From positions 5,954,501 through 6,018,500 of the forward strand of contig OY540819.1 of NCBI GenBank assembly GCA_961205875.1: a DNA stretch of 64,000 bases, written 5' to 3'. Source of the stretch: Sialis fuliginosa (lineage: Eukaryota > Arthropoda > Insecta > Megaloptera > Sialidae). Under the pieces are notes generated by a model. The model saw nothing but the letters and a program-made list of their open reading frames with translations, searched no databases and had not been told where the DNA came from. The position numbers and the translations under genes were made by a program. Shown piece by piece: positions 14,201 through 26,554 of this stretch (position 1 is the first letter of the stretch; every line of letters begins with the position of its first letter).

Positions 14201-15538
14201 CCTGGGTCTTTCGCTCCCATCGGGGATCAATTTTTAAAAGTGTATGAAAACCGTAAAATTTTTCAAATTAATTTTAAATCGGTGATAGATTTTATCTGGT
14301 ATTTATATTATTTTGCATGCAAATAATGAATCTTATAATTACAATCTTCAATTAACATTATTGCCTTGTTAAGTAACAATTATAAAAATGCGTGTGTAAG
14401 TTCAAAACACACTTGATTTGTGTCTACACGGGCAAAGAACTTGAAATTATCAACAGCATTGATGCGTAACGGTTGATTATCGAGTGTTAACCACCAGTTT
14501 ACTACTAGTTTGTTGGTTAATACAGGAAAATCTAGTCAGGTAATACTTATGTAGAGCATCCAGTTAACCGTATAATTGAGTATAGGAAATTATTTTGAAA
14601 AATGATCATTACCGTAGTGACCTTATTATGAATATCTATGAAACATTCCCGTCTTAATTGTTTCAAAACTGGAGCAGCATTTTTTGGTTTTAATGTAAGG
14701 TTGGATGGAAGATGATTTATATGTAGGTAATATTTATTTATATTTTATGTGTCATGGACGATATAAGGGGAGGGGGGCAAATGGGGCACTAGTGAAAAAA
14801 ACAATTTACAAAATTTGTTGTTATAATTATTCTTCCACATAGCTTTGCATCCCCCCCCAACCCAAATGAAAAATTTTATGCGGGCGCCTTTGATGTAAGT
14901 AAATAGTTGATTTTAAGATAAGCTTACAAGTATAATATGTAATACAACAACGTCGATATGTCAATTCTTATAGTATTATTTAGTGCAATATTATATTTGT
15001 CAAAATATTAAGTTGTATTTCAGTTATCCAATTTTCAATCATTTCAATCACGCGATAGTTACTAAATCCAAGAAAACTATTATAATTTAAATGACAACAA
15101 CTATAAAATCCTGAAAAGTTATATAACATTAAACAATTTCAACATGTCTGATAATATTGATTTAGGAAACCTTACTATATATATTTTCTTTAAAAGTACC
15201 GACTCTGACTGGTACAATGTATGAAAGAAAATTTACAATTTAAGCAATTTGACATTTTCATTTCAACTATTATCGATACATTTACGTTGTAATTTTATTA
15301 ATCGTTTTAGTTGATGTTATATAAACACTGATAAAAAGTATATTATCTACGCTTTTCTGAACACAATATATACCTATGTATATAGCAATGTACATAATGT
15401 AGAAACAGTATGTAACATATTATGTACATATATGTATGCTTCAGCTTATATGTATGATGATGGTTCAGGTGTCCGTGAAGTCAGTGAAAGATTATAAATT
15501 CTATTGACTTTTTGGACAGGGTGTCCACTTTCTGGAAT

Positions 15539-16110
15539 GTCAGGGAAAAGTCAGGGAAGCCTAAAGTGGTCAGGGAAAGTCAGGGAATTTATTTAAAATT
15601 TTGAAAAGTCAGAGAATTTATTAATTTTTTTAGAAAGTCAGGGAAAAAAATGTATAAATTTAAGTTGAACAAAAAAAAAGAAAAACGTCATTGAATTGAA
15701 AAAGTAAGTAACAAGTGTAAAATTTTCAAGTTATGACCAAAAAAAAAAGTCTTCAAATTATATATTTATTTTTATTTTTTCCGAGTCAGGGAATTTTGAA
15801 TCTGTGGTCAGGGAAAAGTCAGGGAAGCCTAAAGTTGTCAGGGAAAGTCAGGGAATTTATTTAAAATTCTGAAAAGTCGGGGAATTTATTAATTTTTTTT
15901 AGAAAGTCAGGGAAAAAAATGTATAAATTTAAGTTGAACAAAAAAAAGAAAAACGTCATTGAATTGAAAGTAAGTAACAAGTGTAAAATTTTCAAGTTAT
16001 GACCAAAAAAAAAGTCTTCAAATTTTATTTCTATACATTCTTGCCCCGGGGCCCTCCGAGTCAGGGAATTTTGAATCTGTGGTCAGGGAAAAGTCAGGGA
16101 ATTTTGTTTC
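15539..16110. repeat. ~270-bp tandem repeat with GTCAGGGAA motifs
   Basis: A unit of about 268-273 bp occurs twice almost unchanged, and the start of a third follows. GTCAGGGAAAAGTCAGGGAA begins near 15539, 15808 and 16081. Each complete unit has several GTCAGGGAA(A) words, an A-run with TGTATAAATTTAAGTTGAAC, and CATTGAATTGAAA. The open frame at 15999-16226 lies in this repeat and is not a gene. GTCAGGGAA-rich repeats of this kind occur widely in invertebrate genomes; their transposon class is not clear from the sequence. Confidence 0.75.
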
Positions 16111-16153
16111 CAAAAAACAGTGGATACCCTGTTGGAGTATTTCAAATAATATA

Positions 16154-16298
16154 CAGTGGAACCTCGTTAGAAGGAACTAGGGGAAAACACGTACTAACGC
16201 AAAAACATACTAACGAAATATTTTAACATAGGGTCCTATGGAAGAATATTGGGACCTAAAAAACCGCACTAACATAAAACGTACTTGATATTCCACTG
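16154..16298. mobile_element. pogo/Tigger-type MITE upstream of myosin VI
   Basis: A 145-bp element starts CAGTGGAACCTCGTTAG, ends TATTCCACTG and is flanked by TA on both sides (16152-16153 and 16299-16300). The CAGTGGAACCTCG end and TA target duplication are typical of Tc1/mariner elements of the pogo branch. Its interior repeats TACTAACG/CACTAAC words. It lies 273 bp before the first coding exon of myosin VI, probably in the 5' intron. Confidence 0.65.
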
Positions 16299-16583
16299 TA
16301 ATAAAAAGCAAGTTTGTGACGTTGTTTTGTCAACGCTAATCTCAGAAAGTACTGAACCGATTTGGATGAAACTTTCAACAACTTGTTTCTTATAATCTCT
16401 CGAATAACATATAGGATATGTAACGACTCACTATCATAACAGCGAGTTTAACAATAAATAAAACTATGTAGAGAAGAATTTAAAAAAAGGTGCTTTATAG
16501 AATTTAGCTTTCTTCTACTGTACTTACAATTACTTATTGAATTTATTTTAATATTTTTTTTTTTTTTCAGAAATACATTAGTG

Positions 16584-19500
16584 ATGGAAAACCAGCAGGT
16601 TTGGGTTAGGGATTCCCATGAAGGGTACATCCTTGGCAAGATATATGAATTATTAGGAGATGAGGCAGAAGTGATTCCACTTGATTCACGATATCCCAAA
16701 AGGACATGTGGTTTTGATGACATCTTTCCTGCAGGGGAATACATGAAAGATGTTGATGACAATTGTAAATATTTTTTTCAATTTTTATTAGCACACTTAT
16801 AAATATGTAATGCTTATCTTTTATTTTAAGGTGAAATGATGTTTCTGAATGAAGCTACATTACTATATAATATCCGTACTAGATACAATTTAGATAAAAT
16901 TTATGTAAGTATTAATTAAATACAAAACTGAGTTAAGAGTACTATTATAAATTAATATATTTTATTTTAGTCGTATGTAGCCAACATTCTAATAGCTGTT
17001 AATCCTTATGTAGAAATAAAAGATTTATATTGTTCAAAGGCAATTAAAAGTTATCAAGGAAAATCATTGGGAGTAATGCCACCTCATGTTTTTGCCATCG
17101 GTAAGAAGTTTTATAATGATATCAATTTATGAAATTTAAATTATATAATTTTTTTATAGCTGATAAATCGTTCCGTGATATGAAGACGTTAAAACAATCT
17201 CAATCAATTATAGTTTCTGGAGAATCAGGTGCCGGGAAAACAGAATCGACAAAGTATATTTTAAAATATCTTTGTGAGTTGTTTGGTTCAGCTGCAGGAC
17301 CAATCGAACAAAAAATTTTAGATGGTATGTTTATAATTTATACAACCAGTCTACTTATTGTTAATATGTCTTTTAAATTGCAGCAAATCCTATTTTGGAA
17401 GCGTTTGGAAATGCGAAAACCACCCGCAACAATAACAGTTCTCGGTTTGGTAAATTTATCGAAGTACACTTCAACTCAAAGTATCAGGTTGTTGGTGGAC
17501 ACATATCTCATTATTTATTAGAGAAGTCACGGATATGTATTCAAGGGTCTGGAGAGAGAAACTATCATGTTTTCTATTTACTTTGTGCAGGCGCATCTAA
17601 GACGTTACGAGATAAGCTACACATAACAAAACCTGATGATTATCATGTAATTATATTTTTTGAATTCAAATTGATAGAAAATATTTTCAAATAAAAATCT
17701 AACTACCCAAAAAACATCTTAAAATATGATATTTCAAATTTGATTTTCTTTTTAGTATTTACGAAACGGTTGTACTCAATATTTCACTACACGCACTTCA
17801 GATAAGAAACTAAGTCCTGACCAAAAGAGTAAAGAATACATATCCAATGGATCCCTTAACGACCCACTCCTTGATGATGTAGAAGACTTCAATCAATTGG
17901 ACAAAGCTTTAGATCGTACTGGATTAGGAGAAAATGAACGGTTTCAAATATACTCTCTAGTAGCATCGGTTTTACATCTTGGAAATATAACGTTTGAGGA
18001 AAACCCTGAGGATGCTAAAGGTGGCTCGAGAGTTGCTGTTGGTTCTGAAAAATCATTGGTTATTGCAAGTAAATTATTAGGGGTCGATCCAATGGAATTA
18101 AGACAGGCATTAGTTTCAAGAGTGATGCAAAGTAGTAGAGGAGGAATGAAAGGAACAGTGATAATGTAAGATTGTTGTTTAATATATAAAACTTGCTTTA
18201 AGAGTATCTTTTAAGGTTTTATTATGAAATAATTAATGTGTTACAAATTATTTTTTAGGGTGCCTTTAAAAGTTTATGAAGCAAATAATGCCAGAGATGC
18301 CTTATCAAAATCACTTTATAGTAAACTGTTTGACTATGTTGTAAATCGTATAAATAAAAGTATTCCATTTCAAGCATCAAGCTATTACATCGGTGTATTA
18401 GATATTGCTGGTTTCGGTAAGATTTATAGAAACTAATTTTCATTGAAAAAACTTATTAATGTCCCATATTTATTTTATAGAATTTTTCACTGTTAATAGT
18501 TTTGAACAGTTCTGTATTAACTATTGTAATGAAAAACTACAGCAGTTCTTTAACGAAAGGATTCTTAAAGAAGAACAAGATTTATATAAGAAAGAAGGAT
18601 TGAATGTTCCTGAAATAAAATATGCAGATAATCAAGATTGTATCGGTAAATATAAATTAAAATATTTCTACTATACAATTGTTCTAATGTTTTGATTTAT
18701 TGTATAACAGATTTAATAGAATCAAAAGGAACAGGTATATTCAGTATTCTAGATGAAGAATCTAAATTACCCAAACCAAATTACATGCATTTTACATCTG
18801 AAGTCCATTCTCGATGGTTGAATCATTTCCGATTAACATTCCCACGAAGTTCCCGCTTAAAATCACACAGAACTATTCGAGATGATGAAGGATTTTTAGT
18901 CCGACATTTTGCCGGAGCAGTCTGTTATGAAACTGTATGTACATGTATATAAAATATTATAAATTATTTTATCACTAAATTGAACTATTGTTTTAGAATC
19001 AATTCATCGAAAAAAACAATGATGCTTTACATGCTTCGTTAGCATGTTTAGTTCAAGAAAGTTCAAATCCTTTCCTCAATGTTCTCTTTACAAATTCAGA
19101 AAATGCAACTCAAAAAGGAAAACTAACATTTATCAGTGTTGGTTCAAAGTTCAAGACTCAACTTACTGAATTAATGGACAAATTAAAAATCAATGTAAGT
19201 ATAATAAAAAGTGAATTTCAATATATATTACGATTAAATTAATGTATGAATAAAATTAATACAGATATAATATTCTTAGGGTACAAATTTTGTCCGCTGC
19301 ATCAAACCCAACACAAAAATGGTCAGTCATCAATTTGAAGGAGCTCTCTGCTTGACCCAATTGAAATGTTCTGGTATGACAACAGTATTGGAACTCATGG
19401 AACATGGTTACCCATCTCGTGCTCCGTTTAATGAGTTATATAACATGTATGAGTCATACTTACCTAAAGAATTAAAGAAGTTAAACCCAAAGATTTTCTG

Positions 19501-22500
19501 TGAGGCTATGTTACACAGTTTGAATTTATACGAAAAAGACTACAAGTTTGGTATAACGAGGGTGTTTTTCCGACCTGGAAAGTTTGCTGAATTTGATAGA
19601 ATTATGAAATCCGACTCTGAAAATCTAAAATCCGTAGTAGCAAATGTTAAAAAATGGTTAGTTAAATCTAGATGGTTGAAATCACAATTTGCTGCTTTAG
19701 CTGTGATAAAAAGTAAGTCAGTGGAATTTTATCTACAGAATTTATTGTTATCTCAAATTTTATTTTTTTAGTTAAAAACCGAATGAAGTATCGTGAAAAA
19801 GCTTTAGTCATAGTACAAAAAACTGTCCGTGGTTATTTAGTTAAGAAGAAGTACATGCCACGATACAAAGGTATCAAAAAAATTAAAGAACTGAATTTAA
19901 AAGTAAAAGATTTGCAAAATATTGCTGCACAAATTAAAAAAGACAGGACAGCAAGTGAGGCTGATATAAAAAACATTACAAAGGATATTGAAATTGCAAT
20001 CAGCAAAATTAAGGTAAACTATTTATTTTACTATTTAAATATGTACCATCTCCTATTTATGTTTATTATTTCTTTTAGAGTTCCGATAATATAAATGAGT
20101 CTGAAATTGAAAAAATAACTAAACAATTAGTAGACCATACAAATAAACAAATGGAGACTCTTCAAAAGAAAATGTTAGAGCAAAAGAATGCTGAAGAACA
20201 GGAACGTCTACGTAAAATTCAAGAACAGATGGAACTTGAGAGAAAACGTAAAGAAGAAGAAGAAAGAAAGAAACGTGAAGAAGAAGAAATGCGTAGAAAG
20301 TAAGAATTATTTTTTGTCATATACTGACCCAGATTAATTTTAATTATTTTATAGGAAAGCAGAAATGGAAGCAAGGAGGAAAATTGAAGAAGAATTACGT
20401 AGAAAGCAAGAAGAAGAGGATAAAAAAATGGCGGCAGCTTTGAAAGAACAACTGGAGCGTGAGGCTCTTGAAAATCGGAAAATAAAGGAACAACTTGAAC
20501 AAGAACGTCAAGACCATGAACTCGCTCTACGATTAGCTGAAGAATCTAATGGGCAGCTAGAAGATTCACCTCCATCTGTTCGTAGGTATGACAAGGACAC
20601 TTATTTTTTGTATATATTCATAAAAAAAATTATAGTTGCCCTCTTAAAATTACATAAAATTGATTAAACTTACATTTACATAAGGGGGAATAGGTAACAA
20701 AAAAATACTTATAATATTAAGTACTTACAGTATTTTTTGTGATAAAAACGACCATATTCTAGATGATTTGTAAATTTTTATTAACTGTATATATTTATGT
20801 ATAATAACATGGCATATAGATTCAAGAAACTATTTTCTATACTTCTGTAAAAAAATTCTGTGATGAAAAGTTATTCCTTTAGTAACAAAAATAAAATAAG
20901 CAAATGGCATCCTTTATAACAAAAATGAAAATAATTTTCATATAGTAAGTAGTTAAGTATAGTTGATCTTTCTTTGAAATGGATAAATCTTTTTTACAAA
21001 CTTGAAAACAATATATGTAGGTACAATTCTTAAAAATATAACTAAACAAGAAGGTTAATACATGTTTTATTACTTCTTATCTCATATTAATAAATATAGT
21101 ATGTAATTTGAGCATCAATAAATTAATGATCAGCAAAATAGGCATGTGTTTAGGTCCCTCTGAAGAAAGGAATTTGTCATTATGTATTTGTATCTCGATT
21201 TATTCAAGAAATATTACCCTTGTTCTTGTTTATATAAGAAGGATTCTAAATTTCATTTGTATGCTTAGGGTCCAAAATGATGTAACCTTATTATGTAATT
21301 TTGTATTAAACTGTACATAAACCCAAGCCCCTTGTAAATATAAGCTACAATGTGTATTATTGTCCACATAAATGAGAAGCAATGATGATAAACTATATCT
21401 GTCATCATTGCTTCCAGTGTTATGCTTTATGGGTCCCCCATCTTTTTCTGTGCTTGTTTCCATGGTAATTGTCTTACTGCACCCACAGTGGCAGCTCGGA
21501 TGTCTGCAGTTTCCCGAACCATAGGCTCATCAGGTACCTTTCTATGATTTTTCTTGGTTGCTTTGTGTGATACCGTTAATTGCTTTTTGTTCTTTCATTT
21601 TGCATGAAATCTTATATTTGAATAAAACTGGAAGTTGTTAGGTATATCAGAAATACAATGTAAACATTGATTGTCATTTAATAAGTTAGTGGATGTATTA
21701 AAACTTTGTAAACTTATTTGTTTCTGGTATATCTATTAATTCTTAACAACTAACATAATTTTGAATCTCCAGTTTTATTATATTTTTTTAACATTTTATA
21801 TTTACTGCACATTAACTTTGGGTGTTTTTATTTTTATTTCAGTCAAATTGCATGCTGTATGAATACTAACGTAACTAATGTGAAAATATTTGCTTGTTGA
21901 GGTTATAATTGTGGAATACTATTACATAATGATTTATTTTCAGATCGGAAGCAGTTCGTAATCAACAGGCAGCTCAAAACAACAAGAAATTTGACTTATC
22001 AAAATGGAAATATTCTGAGCTACGTGATACGATTAATACGTCTTGTGATATTGAATTACTAGAGGTAAAATACATACATTAATTTATAAGGTTATGAGGA
22101 TGATTAATTATGAAATAATCAGTGATTAGGGATATGATTTTGAAGCTATTCTAACTAGAGAAGAGTGAACCATTGGCATCCTCATAATTTCTAGTTTAGA
22201 AATTAAGTACCATAAGTCTAAGATGTTATGGTTAATTGATAAAATTAATAATTTTAAACTATCTATGATAAAGAACAATTTATTATACTTTTAGGCATGT
22301 CGTCATGAATTCCATCGCCGTTTGAAAGTCTATCATGCATGGAAAGCAAAGAACCGTAGGCGAACTACAATGGATGAAAACGAAAGAGCTCCTCGATCAG
22401 TAATGGATGCAGGTACATTATTATTTACATAAAATATTTAATAAAAGTTATTAATTAAATATTTTTATAGCTGCAAGAGCACCTCGCCTGCAACAGAAAA

Positions 22501-22919
22501 TCCCAATAACACAAAATTCACATAGATATTTCCGCATTCCGTTTGTGCGTCCGTCAACAACAGGAATCACTAACGGGAACGCTGATTCGGGAACAAATAA
22601 ACGTGGTTGGTGGTATGCACATTTCGATGGACAATATGTGGCCCGCCAGATGGAATTGCATCCAGATAAAGCAGCTATTTTACTTGAAGCTGGTGGGTAT
22701 TTTGTTAGCCCCTTTATTAATTAATAACGATTATTTGAAATATCTATTTTGTATACTTTTCATCTAGGTGTTGACGATATGCAGATGTGTGAGCTTAGTT
22801 TAGATGAGACAGGCTTGACTCGTAAACGAGGAGCTGAAATATTAGAGAATGAATTCAATCGTGAATGGGAGAAGAATGGGGGCAAGCCATACATTAGTGC
22901 AGGCGATCGAAAAAAATAA
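16584..22919 (+). CDS. jar: Unconventional myosin VI heavy chain
   Basis: Minus-end-directed actin motor for endocytic traffic, anchoring and cell shape. Coding exons: 16584-16764, 16831-16904, 16971-17100, 17160-17324, 17384-17646, 17756-18165, 18259-18416, 18481-18645, 18711-18934, 18997-19194, 19280-19712, 19772-20013, 20079-20299, 20355-20585, 21944-22064, 22295-22412, 22471-22692, 22768-22919. All introns are GT-AG; they join into 1235 codons, the usual family length. The ATG at 16584 follows an acceptor at 16570 and precedes the family's N-terminal segment. Visible features: P-loop GESGAGKTE (149-157), relay/actin region with [20 protein letters not shown], converter ending [10 protein letters not shown] (about 753-762), the myosin-VI-specific reverse-gear insert with a Trp-rich calmodulin site (about 762-800), one IQ motif (about 805-830), a highly charged single-helix region (about 925-1020) and the cargo-binding domain with HRRL (1079-1082) and GWWYAHFDG (1157-1165). 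C terminus GDRKK. Very secure. Confidence 0.96.
20586..21943 (+). other. Myosin VI intron 14 (1.36 kb), hosts a cassette exon
   Basis: This is by far the longest intron inside the coding region; most others are 60-110 bp. It separates the charged helix from the cargo-binding domain, the position where vertebrate MYO6 carries its alternatively spliced large insert. It contains the candidate 45-nt exon at 21489-21533. The corresponding intron of tail copy C (30009-31498) aligns along its length at roughly 90% by eye, with indels, an (AT)19 tract and a MITE insertion. Confidence 0.85.
21489..21533 (+). CDS. jar: Candidate in-frame 45-nt cassette exon of myosin VI
   Basis: A pyrimidine-rich tract runs into TTACTGCACCCACAG|TGGCAG, and 45 nt later CATCAG|GTACCT provides a donor. 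Exon 14 ends with two codon bases and exon 15 supplies one; inserting 45 nt keeps the frame and introduces no stop, adding 15 residues ([15 protein letters not shown]-type: Ser-rich, ending basic). The 45 nt are identical in tail copy C (30841-30885), and the ~140 bp around them differ at about one base, while flanking intron differs by about 10%. Vertebrate MYO6 has alternative inserts at the same tail position that change cargo choice; homology to those is not claimed. Confidence 0.6.
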
Positions 22920-23974
22920 CAAAACATTTATATTTAGTTATAAATATTACGGAAATTTTTCTTTTTTAATTGCATTTATTTATAGGTAATCATATCTAAT
23001 ATATTAAAGAATTTTGTTGTAAAAATGTTTAAGAATGGGAATTAATAATAACAATATTGTTAATTAAATATTTAACATTCCATAGAAGACTAGTCTGTAT
23101 TTATTGTCAAAGATATATCTTTTGTATTACACAAAATTGTAAATTCAATATTATATATTATTATTATCTTTCAAAAATAAATAAATTTTGATTTATATTT
23201 TGTATTGTTTATTTATAATACCTAAAACATACTATATTATAGTAAACTTTTTTAATATAACGTACAATGTTAAAATTTTTCCATATTGACCTTCAGAATT
23301 CAAATCATGTTAACAATTCAATCGTGAATTACACATCTCTAGCGTAAATGAATAAGGTGGGCACTTAAGCATTTATACAGTTTGAATTTTCAAGATCAAT
23401 ATGGTAACATTATTATTATTTGCTAAATCTATAATAATACAACAAGTGAGATTTGAAAAAATATTGTAATGAAATTTTAGATTAATCTACATAAATAGAT
23501 TGATATTATAGAACAGTTTTTATTTTATTTTATAGAATTAATAATGTATCTAAAAATATTTTACCAATAGATAATGTAGGTAGAAATGTATTTAATTTAG
23601 AACTTATAATACCTATATTATTTTTTGAGTAAAATATACATGATAGTAATAAAAAGATTAGAACTAATAATTATCGATTGATAAATTGGTGTGCTAAGAA
23701 ATGCCCCCCCCCCCCCCCCCCCCTACAGAAGCTGATAGGGTTCTAACCTGTGGACCCGAGGTTAAGGGAGGTGCAGCAAATGAATAAGCTTTTTTGTTCT
23801 TCAAAAAAAATTTATTAGATTTTTTTGGTCTTTTCTTAGATTTCTTAATATGAAGAGGCCTGCCGAAAACCCTAGCTTTGGGGTCCGCAATAGGAAGTGA
23901 TTGTACCATTATTTTATATTTAATAAAATAATTTAATTTTCATAACTCAAGAGAAATACTTAAATATAAAATTA
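22920..23974 (+). other. Myosin VI 3' UTR and spacer
   Basis: The 3' UTR follows the stop at 22917-22919. The first good poly(A) signal pair, AATAAATAAA, is at 23176-23185, giving a 3' UTR of about 280 nt. After that the sequence is AT-rich spacer with a C-run at 23704-23722 and a short GC-richer stretch (23723-23900) whose small open frame on the - strand has no recognisable similarity. No gene seen. Confidence 0.6.
23176..23185 (+). terminator. Poly(A) signal of myosin VI
   Basis: Overlapping AATAAA hexamers (AATAAATAAA) stand about 260 nt after the stop codon, followed within 40 nt by a T/G-rich stretch (TTTTGATTTATATTTTGTATTG) suited to cleavage. It is the first canonical signal after the CDS. 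Confidence 0.6.
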
Positions 23975-24276
23975 AATAGTCTCCAAAATCTCTTCGAAAG
24001 TGTTTGATTTCTTTCAAGGTAAAATGTAACAATTTGATTGCATTTTAAAACTATGTAACTTATGTTCATAAAAAAAACTTAATTCGTTTATGATGTACTG
24101 AAAAAATAATAAAGAAAAATGTATTTGTAACAAAGGAACCCTGAATTATTAAAATCATAAACCGATTTTCGTGCCACCCTGTAAATAAATAAAACAATAA
24201 CAAAAATGTTATCTACAGAATTTATCTTTATCATATTTTTTTTTAAGTTAAAAGTCTATTTGTTATTATTTATATG

Positions 24277-24421
24277 TAGTTAAGAAGAAGCAAATGTCAC
24301 GATAAAATTAAGAATTGATTGTGAATTTATGAGTGGACTTGAAATATTGTTAAACAAAACAGCGAGACGAATATCAAAAAATTCACAGAAGATATTAAAA
24401 TAGCACTTAATAAATTAAGGT
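24277..24421 (+). pseudogene. Degenerate myosin VI exon 12 (block 1)
   Basis: TAGTTAAGAAGAAGCAAATGTCACGATA matches parental exon 12 around its [10 protein letters not shown] segment with two substitutions. The 3' end, AAACAGCGAGACGAATATCA through GATATTAAAATAGC to ATTAAG|GTAAACTATTTA, matches the parental exon end and its donor. The middle has decayed and the frame is lost. It shows that the old duplication took in at least exon 12 to exon 18. Confidence 0.75.
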
Positions 24422-25128
24422 AAACTATTTAATTATGTATGTATAATACGCTTAAATTAACATTAACATGCATCACAATGGCTGCTAAAATAAACGATAT
24501 TTGGAAATCTGGACCTGTACGTGTGTTCATTTTAAATCTTATCACCTGAATATTTAATTTATTTATAAAGTTGCTTGGAGTTTAGGGAGAAACAAAATGG
24601 CGTTGTTAGTTTTTGATTTGATGGATACTTTTAACATTTTACATTTAACAAAAGAATTATAGTAGATTTAAAATTGTAAAAAATTTTCACTTTGAATCTT
24701 AGTAGTGGAAAATTATTTCAGATTTTTTATAATATTTTTAAATTATTTTTTGCTTCAATAAATTGTATAGCAAAAGATACACAAAATTCTGAAAATTATT
24801 TCAAGTTTCATTAAATCAAAATAAACATTTTGTGTTTTTTGAAATTTTTCTCAGAGTTCATGGTTTCTGAATAAAAAATTCTTGAAAAACCGAAATCTAA
24901 TTATTTTTAAAATGTCTTGTAAAATGAAATGGTGCAAAATATTTAATACAAAAGCTGCTTGTTTTTCCGATAGAATAAGATACCGTTATAAAAAATAAGT
25001 TTCAATCTAAAAAAACGTAACTTTGATTGATCTTGAAAACGTCCGCCAAATAAAAAAATTTTAGCGCTATTTTTTTATTTTTTTTACCGTAACGTGTACA
25101 ATTTGGTTCACAAAAGTGGAGATATAAC

Positions 25129-26504
25129 CAGGGCCGGATTAACAACGTAGCAGGAGTAGCAAATGCTACGGGCCCCGCGACTTTGTGGAAAAATATCTCT
25201 TATTGGACTTACCACTTATCGTCCAATGGTTGATACGGGGTGTCGAAATCTACAATAATAATTATTATTGTAGATTTGGATTTAATTATAATTAATAATT
25301 TAAATTTAGGGTTTCCGATCTCGATTCGATTTAATCGAAAAATCGATTTTTGAATCTCCGATCTTTGATTTTTTTAATCGATTTTTCTTGCTCAAATCAA
25401 ATCAAGAAAATTTTGTTTGTAAAAGTGGTGTTTTATTATACACACCTCAAAAAAAAATTAAAGGATAATTAAAAAAAGGCAAAACAAAAAATTCTAATTT
25501 TCAAATAGTTATATTTCCGCGAAAATTCATTTAATTTGCATGTTCCAAAGCAAATTTAAAAGTTTGTGCTTTCTAATTTTTGAATAAAAATTTCAACAAA
25601 TTTTATCATCCCTTTTCGTTCTTTTCCAAAGGTTAAAAGGGTTCAAAAAAATATCCCTTAATTTTTTATTAACTTATCAACTTTTTTAAGGATTGTATAT
25701 TCTAAATCAAGCAGTCAGCGGCGTAGTTAGAGGGTGGGTAGGGGGACGGAGCGGTCCGACCCGGGTGACAATCTGAAGGGGTGGCACCTGTCTTATTTGT
25801 TAAAAAGTAAAGCCTATTTACCCATAGACATAGAGCATGGACCGCGCATCTGATTTGAAAACAAAGCCGTGTCAAAAGAAATAGATGGAAAATGATTTGG
25901 GATATACTTGTCCTTATTTAATAATTCATTTATTTCATTCTTATTAGAAAAAGAGAGAGATGTATCTCGAAAAAAATGGTGTACTATTTCTTCAAAACAG
26001 TGAGATAGACACGGTGGCGTTTGGTATATATCTATCTCTTTTTCTAATAAGAAAGAAATAGTTACTTCTGTTTAAATAAGGACAAACAATTTCTATCTCT
26101 TTCTTTTGACACGGCTCTGTTTTCGAGATAGATGCGCGGTCCATACTGTTACATGTTTATGGAATAATATTTACCTCTTTTTTGGTTATTTAAAGCTTCC
26201 AATGGGAAAAATGTCTAATAAATTGAGTGAATTGACTTTTTTTATTATTGAAAGTCTATAGAGGTGATGACCATCCAATTTATTTAAAAAATAGATCCCA
26301 CTGATACTTTTATGTCATTAAAAATTCACAGGGGGTGACGCCCGCTTAATGTGCAAAAAAATCCTATTTACTTTTTTCGGGGAGAGTGGGTGAAGCTATC
26401 GATTTACTCCCCGAGTTTCACCCCCCCCCCCTCCACCGACACCACTGCCAAGGGCCTCTTTATAACATTTGCTACGGGCCCCGCGCTTGCTTAATCCGGC
26501 CCTG
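25129..26504. mobile_element. 1.4-kb TIR element, hAT-like, in block 1
   Basis: It starts CAGGGCCGGATTAA and ends with its exact complement TTAATCCGGCCCTG; just inside, CTACGGGCCCCGCG appears at both ends. No transposase was found, so it is non-autonomous. It contains a second foldback element (25823-26150), a perfect 32-bp palindrome (25246-25277) and C/G runs. It lies where exons 14-15 of tail copy B would be expected and is flanked by an unusually long 27-bp direct repeat (25100-25126 and 26505-26531) rather than a simple 8-bp duplication. Confidence 0.75.
25823..26150. mobile_element. Foldback MITE nested in the hAT-like element
   Basis: The arms are imperfect inverted repeats: CATAGACATAGAGCATGGAC, CGCGCATCT, AGCCGTGTCAAAAGAAA, TTGTCCTTATTTAA and TTCTTATTAGAAAAAGAGA on the left recur reversed on the right. 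Related sequence appears as a half copy at 26555-26645 and as a larger element at 36829-37547. There is no open frame of note. Confidence 0.7.
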
Positions 26505-26554
26505 AATTTGGTTCACAAAAGTGGAGATATAGATATAACCCAATCAATACTCTA

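Larger units (their letters stand above)
1..16570. other. Long non-coding stretch upstream of myosin VI
   Basis: No open frame here resembles a known protein and the AT content is uniformly high. The first coding exon of myosin VI begins with a 3' splice acceptor (ends at 16570), so an unseen 5' UTR exon must lie upstream, and some of this stretch is probably the first intron. What can be recognised is mobile DNA: a hAT-type MITE (1467-1687), a foldback MITE (6118-6200), a large foldback (10388-10832), a hAT end fragment (11051-11225), a tandem repeat (15539-16110) and a pogo-type MITE (16154-16298). Locally GC-richer patches at 4285-4370 and 7360-7500 are the only promoter-like places I could pick out by eye. 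Between these landmarks I see nothing further. Confidence 0.7.

Noticed and set aside
15539-16110. CRISPR-like array because of repeated GTCAGGGAA words
   Set aside because: Spacing is irregular within a ~270-bp tandem unit and the genome is clearly eukaryotic; it is a satellite or transposon repeat.
16581-16583. GTG just before the ATG as a possible start of myosin VI
   Set aside because: The next codon, ATG at 16584, is a normal start and matches the family's N terminus; GTG starts are not expected in an animal nuclear gene.
22543-22767. Open frames overlapping myosin exon 17 in another phase (also at 32069)
   Set aside because: Shadows of the real exon; the true frame is fixed by splice phase and the cargo-domain sequence.
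25310-25400. Repeated TCGATTTAATCGA-type words as possible binding-site cluster
   Set aside because: They lie inside the hAT-like element and look like low-complexity internal repeats of transposons.
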